Assembly: GCA_031555955.1 (NCBI GenBank)
Contig: JAVBTY010000065.1
Location: 1-64,000 of the forward strand
Length of the DNA: 64,000 nt
Direction of reading: 5' to 3'
DNA from: Azoarcus sp031555955
Lineage (GTDB): Bacteria; Pseudomonadota; Gammaproteobacteria; Burkholderiales; Rhodocyclaceae
Below, in pieces: positions 35,140 to 44,146 of the stretch (position 1 is its first letter; each line of letters opens with the position of its first letter). A program made the translations under genes and the position numbers. Under the pieces are notes generated by a model, which did no database searches, was not told the origin of the DNA, and saw only the letters and a list, made by a program, of their open reading frames with translations.

Positions 35140-37560
35140 TCAGTGCCGCCCGCGTCCGCGCAGCCGTTCTCCCGCGTCGGCGAAGGCGTGCCGGGCGGCG
35201 GCCATTTCCGCCAGCACTGCCGCAATCTTGTGATTGAGCGTGCCTTTCGGCATGACGCCTTTCGCGTCCGCCTCACCCGCGGGCACGCCGGTCAGTATTT
35301 CCATCGCCTGGTCGACGGTGCTAACCGCATGGACGTGAAAACGCCCCTCGCGCGCGGCCTCGACCACCTCTTCGCGCAGCATCAGGTGGCGCACGCTGGC
35401 GGCGGGAATTACCACCCCCTGGCTGCCATCCAGCCCGCGCGCAGCGCAGAGATCAAAAAAACCTTCGATTTTTTCATTGACGCCGCCGATCGCCTGCACC
35501 TCGCCGAACTGGTTGACCGAGCCGGTAATGGCATAGCGCTGCCCGATCGGGAACTGGGTCAGCGCCGACAGTAGCGCGCACAGTTCGGCCAGCGATGCCG
35601 AATCGCCCTCCACCGGATCATATGACTGCTCGAATACGAGGCTGGCCGACAGCGACAGCGGCTGGTGGCGCGCATAGCGGGCGGCGAGAAAGGCCGAGAG
35701 AATGAGCACGCCCTTGGAGTGGATCGCGCCGCCCAGTTCGGTTTCACGTTCGATGTCGACGACATCGCCGTCGCCCATGCGCACCGTGGCGGTGATCCGT
35801 ACCGGGTGGCCGTGGCGCTCGCCTGCGAACTCGACGACAACCAGCCCATTGATCTGCCCCGCGCGCACGCCGCTGGTGGAAATGAGCGTAGTGCCGTCGA
35901 GCATGGCTTCCCGCACGCGCAGCGGGTAGCGTTCGCTGCGCCGCGAGCGCGCTGCCAGCGCGGCCTCGATGGCGGCGCGGCCAATGCGGGCCAGTCCGGC
36001 GCGGCGGGCATGGTAATCGGCCTCGCGCAGCAGATCAGCCATGCGCCGCGTCTGCAGCGAAAGGCGGCTGGCGTCCTCCGCGATGCGGGCGCTCTCCTCC
36101 ACCAGGCGCGCGGCCGCGCTGCGATCAAACGGCAGCAGGCCGCTGGCGCGCGCCAGCATCGCCAGCAGGCGCACGTAATGCGCTTCGTTGTCCGGCGTGC
36201 GCGCAAGATCGTCGTCGAAATCGGCGGCAACCTTGAACAGGTCGGCGAAATCGGAATCCTCTTCGTCCAGCAGGTAGAACAGGTTGCGGTCACCCACCAG
36301 CACCACCTTGAGCGCGCAGGGCGCGGGTTCGGGGGCCAGCGCCGGGGCCGTGCTCCAGCCCTGCGCCTCGGCGGGCGGCTCGATGCGGATTTCGCCCGCC
36401 CGCAGCACCCTTTTCAATCCCTCCCAGGCAAAAGGACGGGCGAGCAGACACGCGGCGTCCATCACCAGGTAGCCGCCGCTGGCCCGGTGCAGCGCGCCCG
36501 CGCGGATCAGGCTGAAATGGGTCAGCAGCGCGCCTTCCTGCGCGACGTGCTCCAGCCGCCCGACGAGATTGCCGTAACCCGGGTTGTCCTCCCACACCAC
36601 CGGCGCTCCCTCGGTGGCGGCATGATCGACCAGCAGACTGACGCTGTAGCGGTGAAAACGGCCATCATCGCTTCCGGCTGCTTCCGGCGCGTCTTCGTCA
36701 TCGTCTTCCGGATCGCGCCAGCCCGCGCCGCGCATGAGGATGTCACCCGCCACGGCATCAAAAAACGCCAGCACCGCGGGCAGATCGGCGTAGCGTTCCC
36801 GCAGCGCCTTCATCAGATGGGTGACTGCCGGTTTTAGCGCATCGTTTTCGGCGCGCGCGAGCGCATCACGCAGCGCCTTGTTCCAGCCGGGAAAACAGTC
36901 GAGCAGATCGCCCAGGCGGTCGCTCCAGCGCTCCACGCTGCGCTCGACCGCCTGCCGCGCCTCTTCGGGCAGGGCATCATACTGTTCGGGCGAAAGGACT
37001 TCGCCCTCGCGCACCGGCGCGAACGCAAACCCCTCCGGCGTGCGTAGCAGGGAGAGTCCGTCACCCGCGCACTCCTGCCCGATTTCGCGCAGCGCGCCTT
37101 CCTCGCGCGCCTTGTGTTTTTCCTGCAGCGCCTCAACGCGCGCGGTGTGCGCATCGCTGCCGAGCGCGGCTTCGACCGCGGGACCCAGTTCGCGGATCAG
37201 CGCCCGCATGTCATCGCACAGCCGCGCGCCCCGCCCGGCGGGCAGGCGCAGCAGGCGCGGCCTGAGCGCATCGTCAAAGTTGTGCAGGTAACACAGATCG
37301 GGCGGGGTTACGCCACTGCGGGCGATTTCCCGCAGCAGCCGGAACACCGTGGCATGGCGTCCGCCCCCCGGTTCGCCAAGAACGAATACGTTGTAGCCGG
37401 GCTGGCGCATCGCCAGTCCGAACGCCAGCGCTTCTTCGGCGCGGTCCTGCCCGAGGCCGCCCGGCAGGTCGTGCAGCTCATCGGAGGATTCAAACGGAAA
37501 GGCGTCCGCACTGCTGCCCGTTCTCAGCCAGCGGGCTTCCAGCGGCAAAATATCGGCCAT
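35140..37560 (-). CDS. Lon-family ATP-dependent protease (YcbZ/LonB-like)
   Basis: An 806-residue AAA+ protease of the AAA_32/Lon_C type rather than classical Lon. The nucleotide-binding region reads GEPGGGRHAT, with Arg-His where canonical P-loops have Lys-Ser/Thr, a variation also expected in this family. GGYLVMDAACLL is the Walker B-like segment. The C-terminal Lon protease domain has the catalytic Ser in VEGDSASLAEL and the Lys in GGVNEKIEGFF. The start ATG at 37560 has GGAG upstream; the frame is open further but not convincingly coding. Substrates of such proteases are largely unknown. It is transcribed after ogt with a 166-bp gap. Confidence 0.88.
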   Translation of the reverse strand: MADILPLEARWLRTGSSADAFPFESSDELHDLPGGLGQDRAEEALAFGLAMRQPGYNVFVLGEPGGGRHATVFRLLREIARSGVTPPDLCYLHNFDDALRPRLLRLPAGRGARLCDDMRALIRELGPAVEAALGSDAHTARVEALQEKHKAREEGALREIGQECAGDGLSLLRTPEGFAFAPVREGEVLSPEQYDALPEEARQAVERSVERWSDRLGDLLDCFPGWNKALRDALARAENDALKPAVTHLMKALRERYADLPAVLAFFDAVAGDILMRGAGWRDPEDDDEDAPEAAGSDDGRFHRYSVSLLVDHAATEGAPVVWEDNPGYGNLVGRLEHVAQEGALLTHFSLIRAGALHRASGGYLVMDAACLLARPFAWEGLKRVLRAGEIRIEPPAEAQGWSTAPALAPEPAPCALKVVLVGDRNLFYLLDEEDSDFADLFKVAADFDDDLARTPDNEAHYVRLLAMLARASGLLPFDRSAAARLVEESARIAEDASRLSLQTRRMADLLREADYHARRAGLARIGRAAIEAALAARSRRSERYPLRVREAMLDGTTLISTSGVRAGQINGLVVVEFAGERHGHPVRITATVRMGDGDVVDIERETELGGAIHSKGVLILSAFLAARYARHQPLSLSASLVFEQSYDPVEGDSASLAELCALLSALTQFPIGQRYAITGSVNQFGEVQAIGGVNEKIEGFFDLCAARGLDGSQGVVIPAASVRHLMLREEVVEAAREGRFHVHAVSTVDQAMEILTGVPAGEADAKGVMPKGTLNHKIAAVLAEMAAARHAFADAGERLRGRGRH

Positions 37561-37726
37561 GTTGTTGTTCTCCGCGTGCCGGAATGGAAACAGAAGAAAG
37601 CGGGGCAGGACAGCGTCGTGCGCCACGGTGTCCCCGCCATCTTCGCCCCGGCCGTGCGTCGCCGCAAGCGGACGGGATGGCGCGTACGAACTGTCGTCTC
37701 AGGTGAGCAGCAGTTGTTGCGGAAGC

Positions 37727-38308
<582 letters not shown>

Positions 38309-38348
38309 AAGACGCGTTCTCCACGGTTGCGGCGGCAGCGCCGCCGGG

Positions 38349-38882
38349 TTACTGCACGCGGATTTCGACGCGGCGCGCCTCGGCCGCATCGCTGCCGCCC
38401 AGCGTTTCCGCAGGTTTGCGCAGCAGCACGCGCTCGCCCGGTACGCCGATATCAATCAGGGCGGCGCGTACCGCCAGGGCGCGTTCCCGCGCCACGGCGG
38501 CATTGGCTTCGGCGCTGCCCGCAGCATCATGGAAACCGGACAGCAGCACGCTGGCATCGGGCCGGGCAGCCAGTTCCGCCACAACCAGGGCGAGCGCATC
38601 GCCCGCGCTGGCGGGTAATCCGGACTGGGCGAAATCAAAATAAACGACCGTCAGCGCAGCGCCGGTTTCTGCAATGTCAACGTACTCTACGGCAGGAATA
38701 GCCACGCCCGCGCCTGAGGGAGCCGGGACTGCCACTGCTGCCGTAGCGACAGGTTCCGCAACGCGGGTGTTACCTCGGATCTGGTACATCCCCATACCAA
38801 TCACCAGCGCGATCACCAGCGCGATCACGCCAAAAACCACGCCAATGGCAACATTGAGTTCGCTGTCTTCCTGATCGAACAT
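38349..38882 (-). CDS. inner-membrane-anchored OmpA-like protein
   Basis: A 177-residue protein with a single hydrophobic helix (about 11-31) and a C-terminal OmpA-like half (about 85-177) containing VVYFDFAQSGLPA, LLSGFHDAAGSAEANAAVARERALAV and RRVEIRV. Several residues that grip diaminopimelate in canonical OmpA domains (the NxxLSxxRA helix) appear changed to NAAVARERA, with the Arg kept. No lipobox or barrel is present, so it is probably tethered to the inner membrane facing peptidoglycan. The start ATG at 38882 has a GGAGAG site. Its stop is 40 bp from the methyltransferase gene. Confidence 0.78.
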   Translation of the reverse strand: MFDQEDSELNVAIGVVFGVIALVIALVIGMGMYQIRGNTRVAEPVATAAVAVPAPSGAGVAIPAVEYVDIAETGAALTVVYFDFAQSGLPASAGDALALVVAELAARPDASVLLSGFHDAAGSAEANAAVARERALAVRAALIDIGVPGERVLLRKPAETLGGSDAAEARRVEIRVQ

Positions 38883-39076
38883 TTTCTCTCCTCGCCGGAC
38901 CCTGCCGGGGTTACGGAACAAAACCGGTCGGCAGTGTAGCCGAAGCAGACGTCCATGCGGCCAGGTGTTTTCATCCGTATTCCCCAACATGCGGCATTTG
39001 TGTAAATACCGCAACACCGCTATAAAACGGTACCCGCGCATTACGCCTGTAGCGCCTTTTTCCAGAACAGCCCGCC

Positions 39077-39517
39077 ATGCCCCGCATCGAAATCGATCTC
39101 CCGCCGCACCTGCCCTTTGCCGTCGAACTGCCGCTCTACCTGAGCCATATCAACTACGCAGGACATCTGGACAACGCGCTGCTGCTCACGCTGGTCTCCG
39201 AGACCCGCGCCCGTTTCATCCAGTCTCTCGGCTACCGCGAAAACAATGTCGAAGGCGTCGGTGTTATCGTCGCCGATGCGGCGGTGCAATATCGCGCCGA
39301 GGCTTTTCATGGCGAAACGATGGGGGTGGAAATGGGCGCGGACAGCTTCAGCCGCTATGGCTGCGATCTTCCGTGGCGGATGCGGGAATGCGCCAGCGGG
39401 CGCGAGATCGCGCGCGGCAAGACCGGCATCGTGTTTTTCGACTACAGCGCCCGCAGGATCGCCCCCGTTCCGGAAAATTTCCGTTCCCGCATCGGGGCGC
39501 TACTACCGGAGGGCTGA
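39077..39517 (+). CDS. acyl-CoA thioesterase (4HBT hotdog family)
   Basis: A 146-residue hotdog-fold protein. It matches the 4-hydroxybenzoyl-CoA thioesterase/YbgC type: LSHINYAGHLDNALLLTLVSETRARFIQSLG contains the catalytic-helix region, although the usual Asp of the D-x-x-x-HV motif is replaced by the segment INYAGHLDN, so the Asp lies in HLDN. Acyl-CoA chain-length preference cannot be told. It stands alone, divergent from the OmpA-like gene and convergent with actP. Confidence 0.8.
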   Translation: MPRIEIDLPPHLPFAVELPLYLSHINYAGHLDNALLLTLVSETRARFIQSLGYRENNVEGVGVIVADAAVQYRAEAFHGETMGVEMGADSFSRYGCDLPWRMRECASGREIARGKTGIVFFDYSARRIAPVPENFRSRIGALLPEG

Positions 39518-39563
39518 TCCGCCTCCCCCCACAGCCTTATCCGGCAGAGGAAGGTCTATCTGC

Positions 39564-39599
39564 AAAAACCCCGCCGGGCGCGGGCAGCGCCAGGCGGGG
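39564..39599 (-). terminator. intrinsic terminator of yjcH-actP
   Basis: Inverted repeat CCCCGCC (39569-39575) and GGCGGGG (39593-39599) with a 17-base G+C-rich loop. On the minus strand it is followed by TTTTTGC, 23 bp downstream of the actP stop. Confidence 0.75.
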
Positions 39600-39621
39600 C
39601 CGGAAACAGAGGAAACCGCGT

Positions 39622-41307
39622 TTAGTGGGAAGCGGCCGTGGCGGCGCCGTATCCCGTCTGGGCGCGGACATACTGGTCGCCAAACGCCTCGCGCTCCGCC
39701 ATCGCCTCCGCGCTGGTGTCGGTTTTCGACACGATGAAAGCGGCAAGGAAGGCAACCGGCATCGAGAACAGGGCCGGCTGGGTGTAAGGGAAAACAGCCG
39801 AAGCGAACCCGAACACATCCACCCACACCGATTTCGACAGCACCACCAGCAGCACCGCCGACACCAGCCCGCCGTATCCGCCAGCCAGCGCGCCACGCGT
39901 GGTCAGCCCCTTCCAGTACATCGACAGAATCAGCACCGGGAAGTTGGCCGACGCGGCAACGCCAAACGCCAGCGCGGCCATGAAGGCGACGTTCATCTTC
40001 TCGAATGCGATCCCGAGCACAATGGCGACCACGCCAAGAGCGATCGACGCCATCTTCGACACCCGCAGTTCCGAGGTTTCGGAAGCCTTTCCCTTCATGA
40101 TCACACGCGCATACAGGTCGTGAGAAATGGCCGAGGCCCCCGCCAGCGCCAGACCGGCCACTACAGCGAGAATCGTGGCGAAAGCTACCGCCGACAGGAA
40201 GCCAAGCAGCAGATTGCCACCTACCGCCTGCGCCAGGTGCATGGCCACCATGTTGCCGCCGCCGATCAGTTTCCCGCCCAGCGTGCCGCCTTCGAAGAAG
40301 TCCGGGTTCTGGCCGACGATCAGGATCGCCGCGAGCCCCATCAGGAAAATGACGTTGAAGAAGTAGGCGACGAAACCGGAAGCGTAAAGCACCGATTTGC
40401 GCGCTTCCTTGGCGTTGGTCACGGTAAAGAAGCGCATCAGGATGTGCGGCAGTCCGGCGGTGCCGAACATCAGGCCCAGCCCCATCGAGATCGCCGTGAC
40501 CGGGTCGGCGAGCAGGCTGCCCGGCGACATCAGCTTCTGGCCCAGCTTGTGCACATCCATGGCCTTTGTGACCAGGTTGTCATAACTGAAACCAAACTGG
40601 CTCAGCGCCAGCAGCATGACCAGGGTGCCGCCGAAAAGCAGCATGCAGGCCTTGATGATCTGCACCCAGGTGGTCGCCACCATGCCGCCGAAGGTGACGT
40701 ACACCATCATCAGCGCGCCAACGACGAACAGGGCGATGATGTAGTCCAGCCCGAACAGCAGCTTGATAAGCTGTCCGGCGCCAACCATCTGCGCGACCAG
40801 ATAGAAGCACACGACGATAAGCGAACTGATCGCCGCCATCGTCCGCACCTTGCCCTGGTTGAGGCGGTAGGAGGTGATGTCGGCAAACGTGAACTTGCCC
40901 AGATTGCGCAGCCGCTCCGCCATCAGAAACAGGATGATCGGCCAGCCGACGAAAAACGCGACCATGTAGATGTAGCCATCCACCCCGGATCCATACACCA
41001 TGGCGGTAAGCCCCAGCAGCGTGGCCGCCGACATGTAGTCACCCGCGATCGCCAGACCATTCTGGAAGCCGGTGATACCGCCACCCGCGGTGTAAAAATC
41101 GGAGGTCGACTTTGTCCGGCTGGCCGCCCAGTAGGTAACCCCCAGCGTAATTCCGACGAACACCAGGAACATTACGATGGCGTGCAGGTTGAGCGGCTGT
41201 TTTTCCGCCGCCTCAATGGCGGGCTTGGCCCAGGCCGAAGCCGCGCCAGACAGCGCCACACCCGCAAACCCCATGCGCGCCCATGCCACAGACAGGGAAT
41301 TTTTCAT
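39622..41307 (-). CDS. actP: cation/acetate symporter ActP (sodium:solute symporter family)
   Basis: A 561-residue inner-membrane transporter with about thirteen helices and a cleavable-looking N-terminal segment. TKSTSDFYTAGGGITGFQNGLAIAGDYMSAATLLGL and TFADITSYRL are typical of ActP/SSS acetate carriers; GLMFGTAGLPHILMRFFTV is the conserved mid-protein segment. It overlaps the yjcH stop by 4 bp. Acetate uptake fits the organic-acid theme of the window. acs is not in the window. Confidence 0.94.
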   Translation of the reverse strand: MKNSLSVAWARMGFAGVALSGAASAWAKPAIEAAEKQPLNLHAIVMFLVFVGITLGVTYWAASRTKSTSDFYTAGGGITGFQNGLAIAGDYMSAATLLGLTAMVYGSGVDGYIYMVAFFVGWPIILFLMAERLRNLGKFTFADITSYRLNQGKVRTMAAISSLIVVCFYLVAQMVGAGQLIKLLFGLDYIIALFVVGALMMVYVTFGGMVATTWVQIIKACMLLFGGTLVMLLALSQFGFSYDNLVTKAMDVHKLGQKLMSPGSLLADPVTAISMGLGLMFGTAGLPHILMRFFTVTNAKEARKSVLYASGFVAYFFNVIFLMGLAAILIVGQNPDFFEGGTLGGKLIGGGNMVAMHLAQAVGGNLLLGFLSAVAFATILAVVAGLALAGASAISHDLYARVIMKGKASETSELRVSKMASIALGVVAIVLGIAFEKMNVAFMAALAFGVAASANFPVLILSMYWKGLTTRGALAGGYGGLVSAVLLVVLSKSVWVDVFGFASAVFPYTQPALFSMPVAFLAAFIVSKTDTSAEAMAEREAFGDQYVRAQTGYGAATAASH

Positions 41308-41624
41308 TTTTCACTCTCCCATGCCGCGCGCACGATTTCTTCCGTCATGGCATCAAATTCGGTATTGGCCCGCCGCACATAAACAGCAGTCAGGATCCAG
41401 AAAAACACAAACATGAAAAGACCGGCGGCAACGCCGACCGTCAGCGTCGACCCTTCGCTCAGCCGCTGGCCAATAACCTCGGGCCAGAAAGCCACGGTCA
41501 GCACAAAGCCATAGAAAATAACCAGCACCAGCGCCGACAGCCAGGTCACGAAACGGCCCCGCCGGGCGACCAGTTCCGCAAAACGGGGATTACGCCGGAT
41601 ATGGGCGTAAATCGGGACAGACAT
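41304..41624 (-). CDS. yjcH: DUF485-family membrane protein YjcH
   Basis: A 106-residue protein with two hydrophobic segments (about 28-48 and 62-82) and the usual arrangement ahead of actP. Its role is unproven, though it is almost always next to the acetate carrier. The start ATG at 41624 is preceded by GGGAG; the frame is open further upstream without protein-like sequence. A 173-bp stretch before it holds the promoter region shared with the divergent enoyl-CoA hydratase gene. Confidence 0.9.
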   Translation of the reverse strand: MSVPIYAHIRRNPRFAELVARRGRFVTWLSALVLVIFYGFVLTVAFWPEVIGQRLSEGSTLTVGVAAGLFMFVFFWILTAVYVRRANTEFDAMTEEIVRAAWESEK

Positions 41625-41797
41625 TACATTTCTCCCTTTTTTGCAAAGCAACAGAAAGCGACAACTCCTTACCTCCGCCGGATGCACCGTCTGGTGCGGG
41701 CATTCCAGCGCGGGCGATGATATATCATTTATATGAGCAAATCGTTTTTCTTTATATCTGACTGTTCAAAAACACAGCCTTCGTCAAGACGCACATC

Positions 41798-42580
41798 ATG
41801 CCCAGCCCTATCCTGCTCGAAGTCAATCACTGCATTGCCACCCTCACTCTTAACAGACCGGACAAACTCAACGCCATCGACGCCGCCATGTGGCGCAGGC
41901 TGGGCGCGGTCATGCGCGAAACCGGAGCCAGCACGGAAATCCGCTGCATCATCCTGCGCGGCGCCGGGAACAGGGCCTTTGCTGCTGGCGGAGATATCGA
42001 GGAATTTCTGGAAGTACGGGCAACCGAAGACGATGCGCTGCGCTATCACGAAGAAGCAGTAGCCGCCGCGCTCGACAGCATCCGCCACTGCCCGCTGCCC
42101 ACGGTGGCCGCTATCCGCGGCGCCTGTATTGGCGGCGGGCTGGAAATCGTCGGCTGCTGCGATCTGCGCATCGCGGGAGAATCAGCCCGTTTCGGCGCGC
42201 CAATCAACCGGCTCGGTTTTTCCATGTACCCCGGGGAAATGGCCGGGCTGCTTGCTCTTGCCGGGCCGGCTGTCGTGCTGGAGCTTCTGCTTGAAGGCCG
42301 GATTCTGGACGCGGCTGAAGCCTTGCAGAAAGGTCTGCTGAGCCGTGTCGTTGCGGATGAAGCCGTGTTTGACGAAGCCTGGGCCTGCGCCAGCCGCATT
42401 GCCGCCGGCGCGCCGCTGGCAGCCCGCTGGCACAAGCAGTGGGTGCGGCGGCTGATGGATCAAAAACCGCTGGACGAGGCAGAAAAGCGCGCATCCTTTG
42501 CATTTCTGGGCACGGAAGACTATCGCGAAGGGCTGGCGGCGTTTTTCGCCAGACGCCCGCCCCGGTTCAGGGGGCGCTAA
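41798..42580 (+). CDS. enoyl-CoA hydratase/isomerase family protein
   Basis: A 260-residue crotonase-fold enzyme. The oxyanion-hole segments are GNRAFAAGGDIEEF and AAIRGACIGGGLEIVGCCDLRIA. The catalytic glutamate pair typical of true hydratases is not fully kept: the position before SARFGAP reads GE, and the second glutamate region reads GFSMYPGEMA, so the reaction may be hydration, isomerisation or another crotonase activity. It is divergent from yjcH-actP and its end overlaps cobQ by 14 bp tail to tail. Confidence 0.85.
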   Translation: MPSPILLEVNHCIATLTLNRPDKLNAIDAAMWRRLGAVMRETGASTEIRCIILRGAGNRAFAAGGDIEEFLEVRATEDDALRYHEEAVAAALDSIRHCPLPTVAAIRGACIGGGLEIVGCCDLRIAGESARFGAPINRLGFSMYPGEMAGLLALAGPAVVLELLLEGRILDAAEALQKGLLSRVVADEAVFDEAWACASRIAAGAPLAARWHKQWVRRLMDQKPLDEAEKRASFAFLGTEDYREGLAAFFARRPPRFRGR

Positions 42581-44045
42581 GCCTTCCCGCGGCAAGAAGC
42601 GCATCCACATCAAGATGCGCTTCCACCGCATCGGCCAGACGCTCCAGATCAGCCTCGCGCCGCGCGGCCAGATCGACGCGCGCCACATCCACCGCACCAG
42701 CCCATGCCAGCAGCGCCGCCAGGGCGTCAGGGCTATCGAACAGCCCGTGCAGATACGTCCCGAGAATCTGCCCGTCGGCGGAAAGCGCGCCGTCGTCACG
42801 GCCATCGGCCAGCGTCACCGCCGGTTGCGCCAGCGCCGGACCGCTGGAAACGCCCTGATGAATTTCGTACCCGCCTACCGCAGGCATGCCGGGAAGATTC
42901 AGCCGCCCGGAGACGTTCCTGAGCTGCTTGTCCCGCTCCAGCACCGTTTCCATCGTGATCAGCCCCAGCCCGGGCACCGTTGCCGGAGCCCCCTCGATTC
43001 CGTCCGGGTCGGCCAGAACCGTACCGAGCATCTGGAAACCGCCGCAAATACCTATCAGCCTGCCACCGTAACGCAGATGCCGCCGGATTGCGGCCTCCCA
43101 GCCCTGTTCGCGCAGCCAGGCAAGATCGGCCTGCACACTCTTCGAGCCCGGCAGAATAATCAGATCGGCGGGCGGAAACGCCTGCCCGGGCCCGACCCAG
43201 CGGAAATCGACCTGCGGATGCAGGCGCAAGGCATCGAAATCGGTGTGATTGGAAATACGCGGCCACACCGGCACCGCAACCCGTAGCGCGGGCCCCTCAG
43301 GCGCACTGACCGCCCCCTCCTGCGAAAGCGCGTCCTCCGCATCGAGAAACAGCCCGTGCAGATACGGAAGCACGCCGAACACAGGCAAACCCGTGCGTGC
43401 TTCCAGCCAGTCCAGTCCCGGCTGCAGCAGGCCAATGTCACCGCGAAAACGGTTGATCACAAACCCCTTCACCCGCGCCCGTTCGGACGGCGACAGTAAC
43501 TCCAGCGTGCCAACGAAATGGGCGAATACGCCACCACGGTCGATATCGGCGACAAGAATCACCGGGACGTCGGCCGCCTCGGCAAAACCCATATTGGCGA
43601 TATCCCGGTCGCGCAGATTGATTTCAGCCGGACTGCCTGCCCCCTCGACCAGAACATGGCTATATGCATCCGCCAGACGCTGCCACGACTCCATGACCGC
43701 CGCCAGCGCGGTTTTTTTGTAATCGTGATAATCGCGCGCGGATAGCGTGGCCGCAGCCTTTCCGTGAATGATGATCTGCGCGCCCGTATCGGAAGACGGC
43801 TTGAGCAGCACCGGGTTGAAATCAGTATGCGGGGCCAGCCCGGCCGCCTGCGCCTGCAGCGCCTGGGCGCGGCCAATTTCACCACCATCGGCGGTCACCG
43901 CCGAATTCAGCGCCATGTTTTGCGGTTTGAACGGCGCGGCCCGCAGCCCGCGCCGCAGCAGCGCCCTTGCCAGCCCTGCCACCAGCGTGCTTTTACCCGC
44001 ATCGGAGGTCGTCCCCTGAACCATCAGGGCAAAAAACATCGACAT
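42567..44045 (-). CDS. cobQ: cobyric acid synthase (glutamine-hydrolysing)
   Basis: A 492-residue enzyme that amidates four carboxylates of adenosylcobyrinate a,c-diamide. The N-terminal ATP-binding domain starts with MVQGTTSDAGKSTLVAGLAR and includes PFKPQNMALNSAVTADGGEIGRAQ. The C-terminal glutamine amidotransferase domain has the Cys nucleophile in GICGGFQMLG and the His in GYEIHQG-like and LHGLFD segments. Start could be ATG 44045 or 44039. No other cob gene or cobalamin riboswitch is seen nearby. Cobalamin is needed by the mutase encoded at 24.6-26.8 kb. Confidence 0.96.
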   Translation of the reverse strand: MSMFFALMVQGTTSDAGKSTLVAGLARALLRRGLRAAPFKPQNMALNSAVTADGGEIGRAQALQAQAAGLAPHTDFNPVLLKPSSDTGAQIIIHGKAAATLSARDYHDYKKTALAAVMESWQRLADAYSHVLVEGAGSPAEINLRDRDIANMGFAEAADVPVILVADIDRGGVFAHFVGTLELLSPSERARVKGFVINRFRGDIGLLQPGLDWLEARTGLPVFGVLPYLHGLFLDAEDALSQEGAVSAPEGPALRVAVPVWPRISNHTDFDALRLHPQVDFRWVGPGQAFPPADLIILPGSKSVQADLAWLREQGWEAAIRRHLRYGGRLIGICGGFQMLGTVLADPDGIEGAPATVPGLGLITMETVLERDKQLRNVSGRLNLPGMPAVGGYEIHQGVSSGPALAQPAVTLADGRDDGALSADGQILGTYLHGLFDSPDALAALLAWAGAVDVARVDLAARREADLERLADAVEAHLDVDALLAAGRLSAP

Positions 44046-44146
44046 TGCTTGTTATCCGTTTCCAGCCAGGAGAGGAAGACCGCCCGGACGCAGGCGTCGT
44101 CCTGACAGTAGCGTCGGCCACGCTATTTTTCGTTATGCTACGGCCA

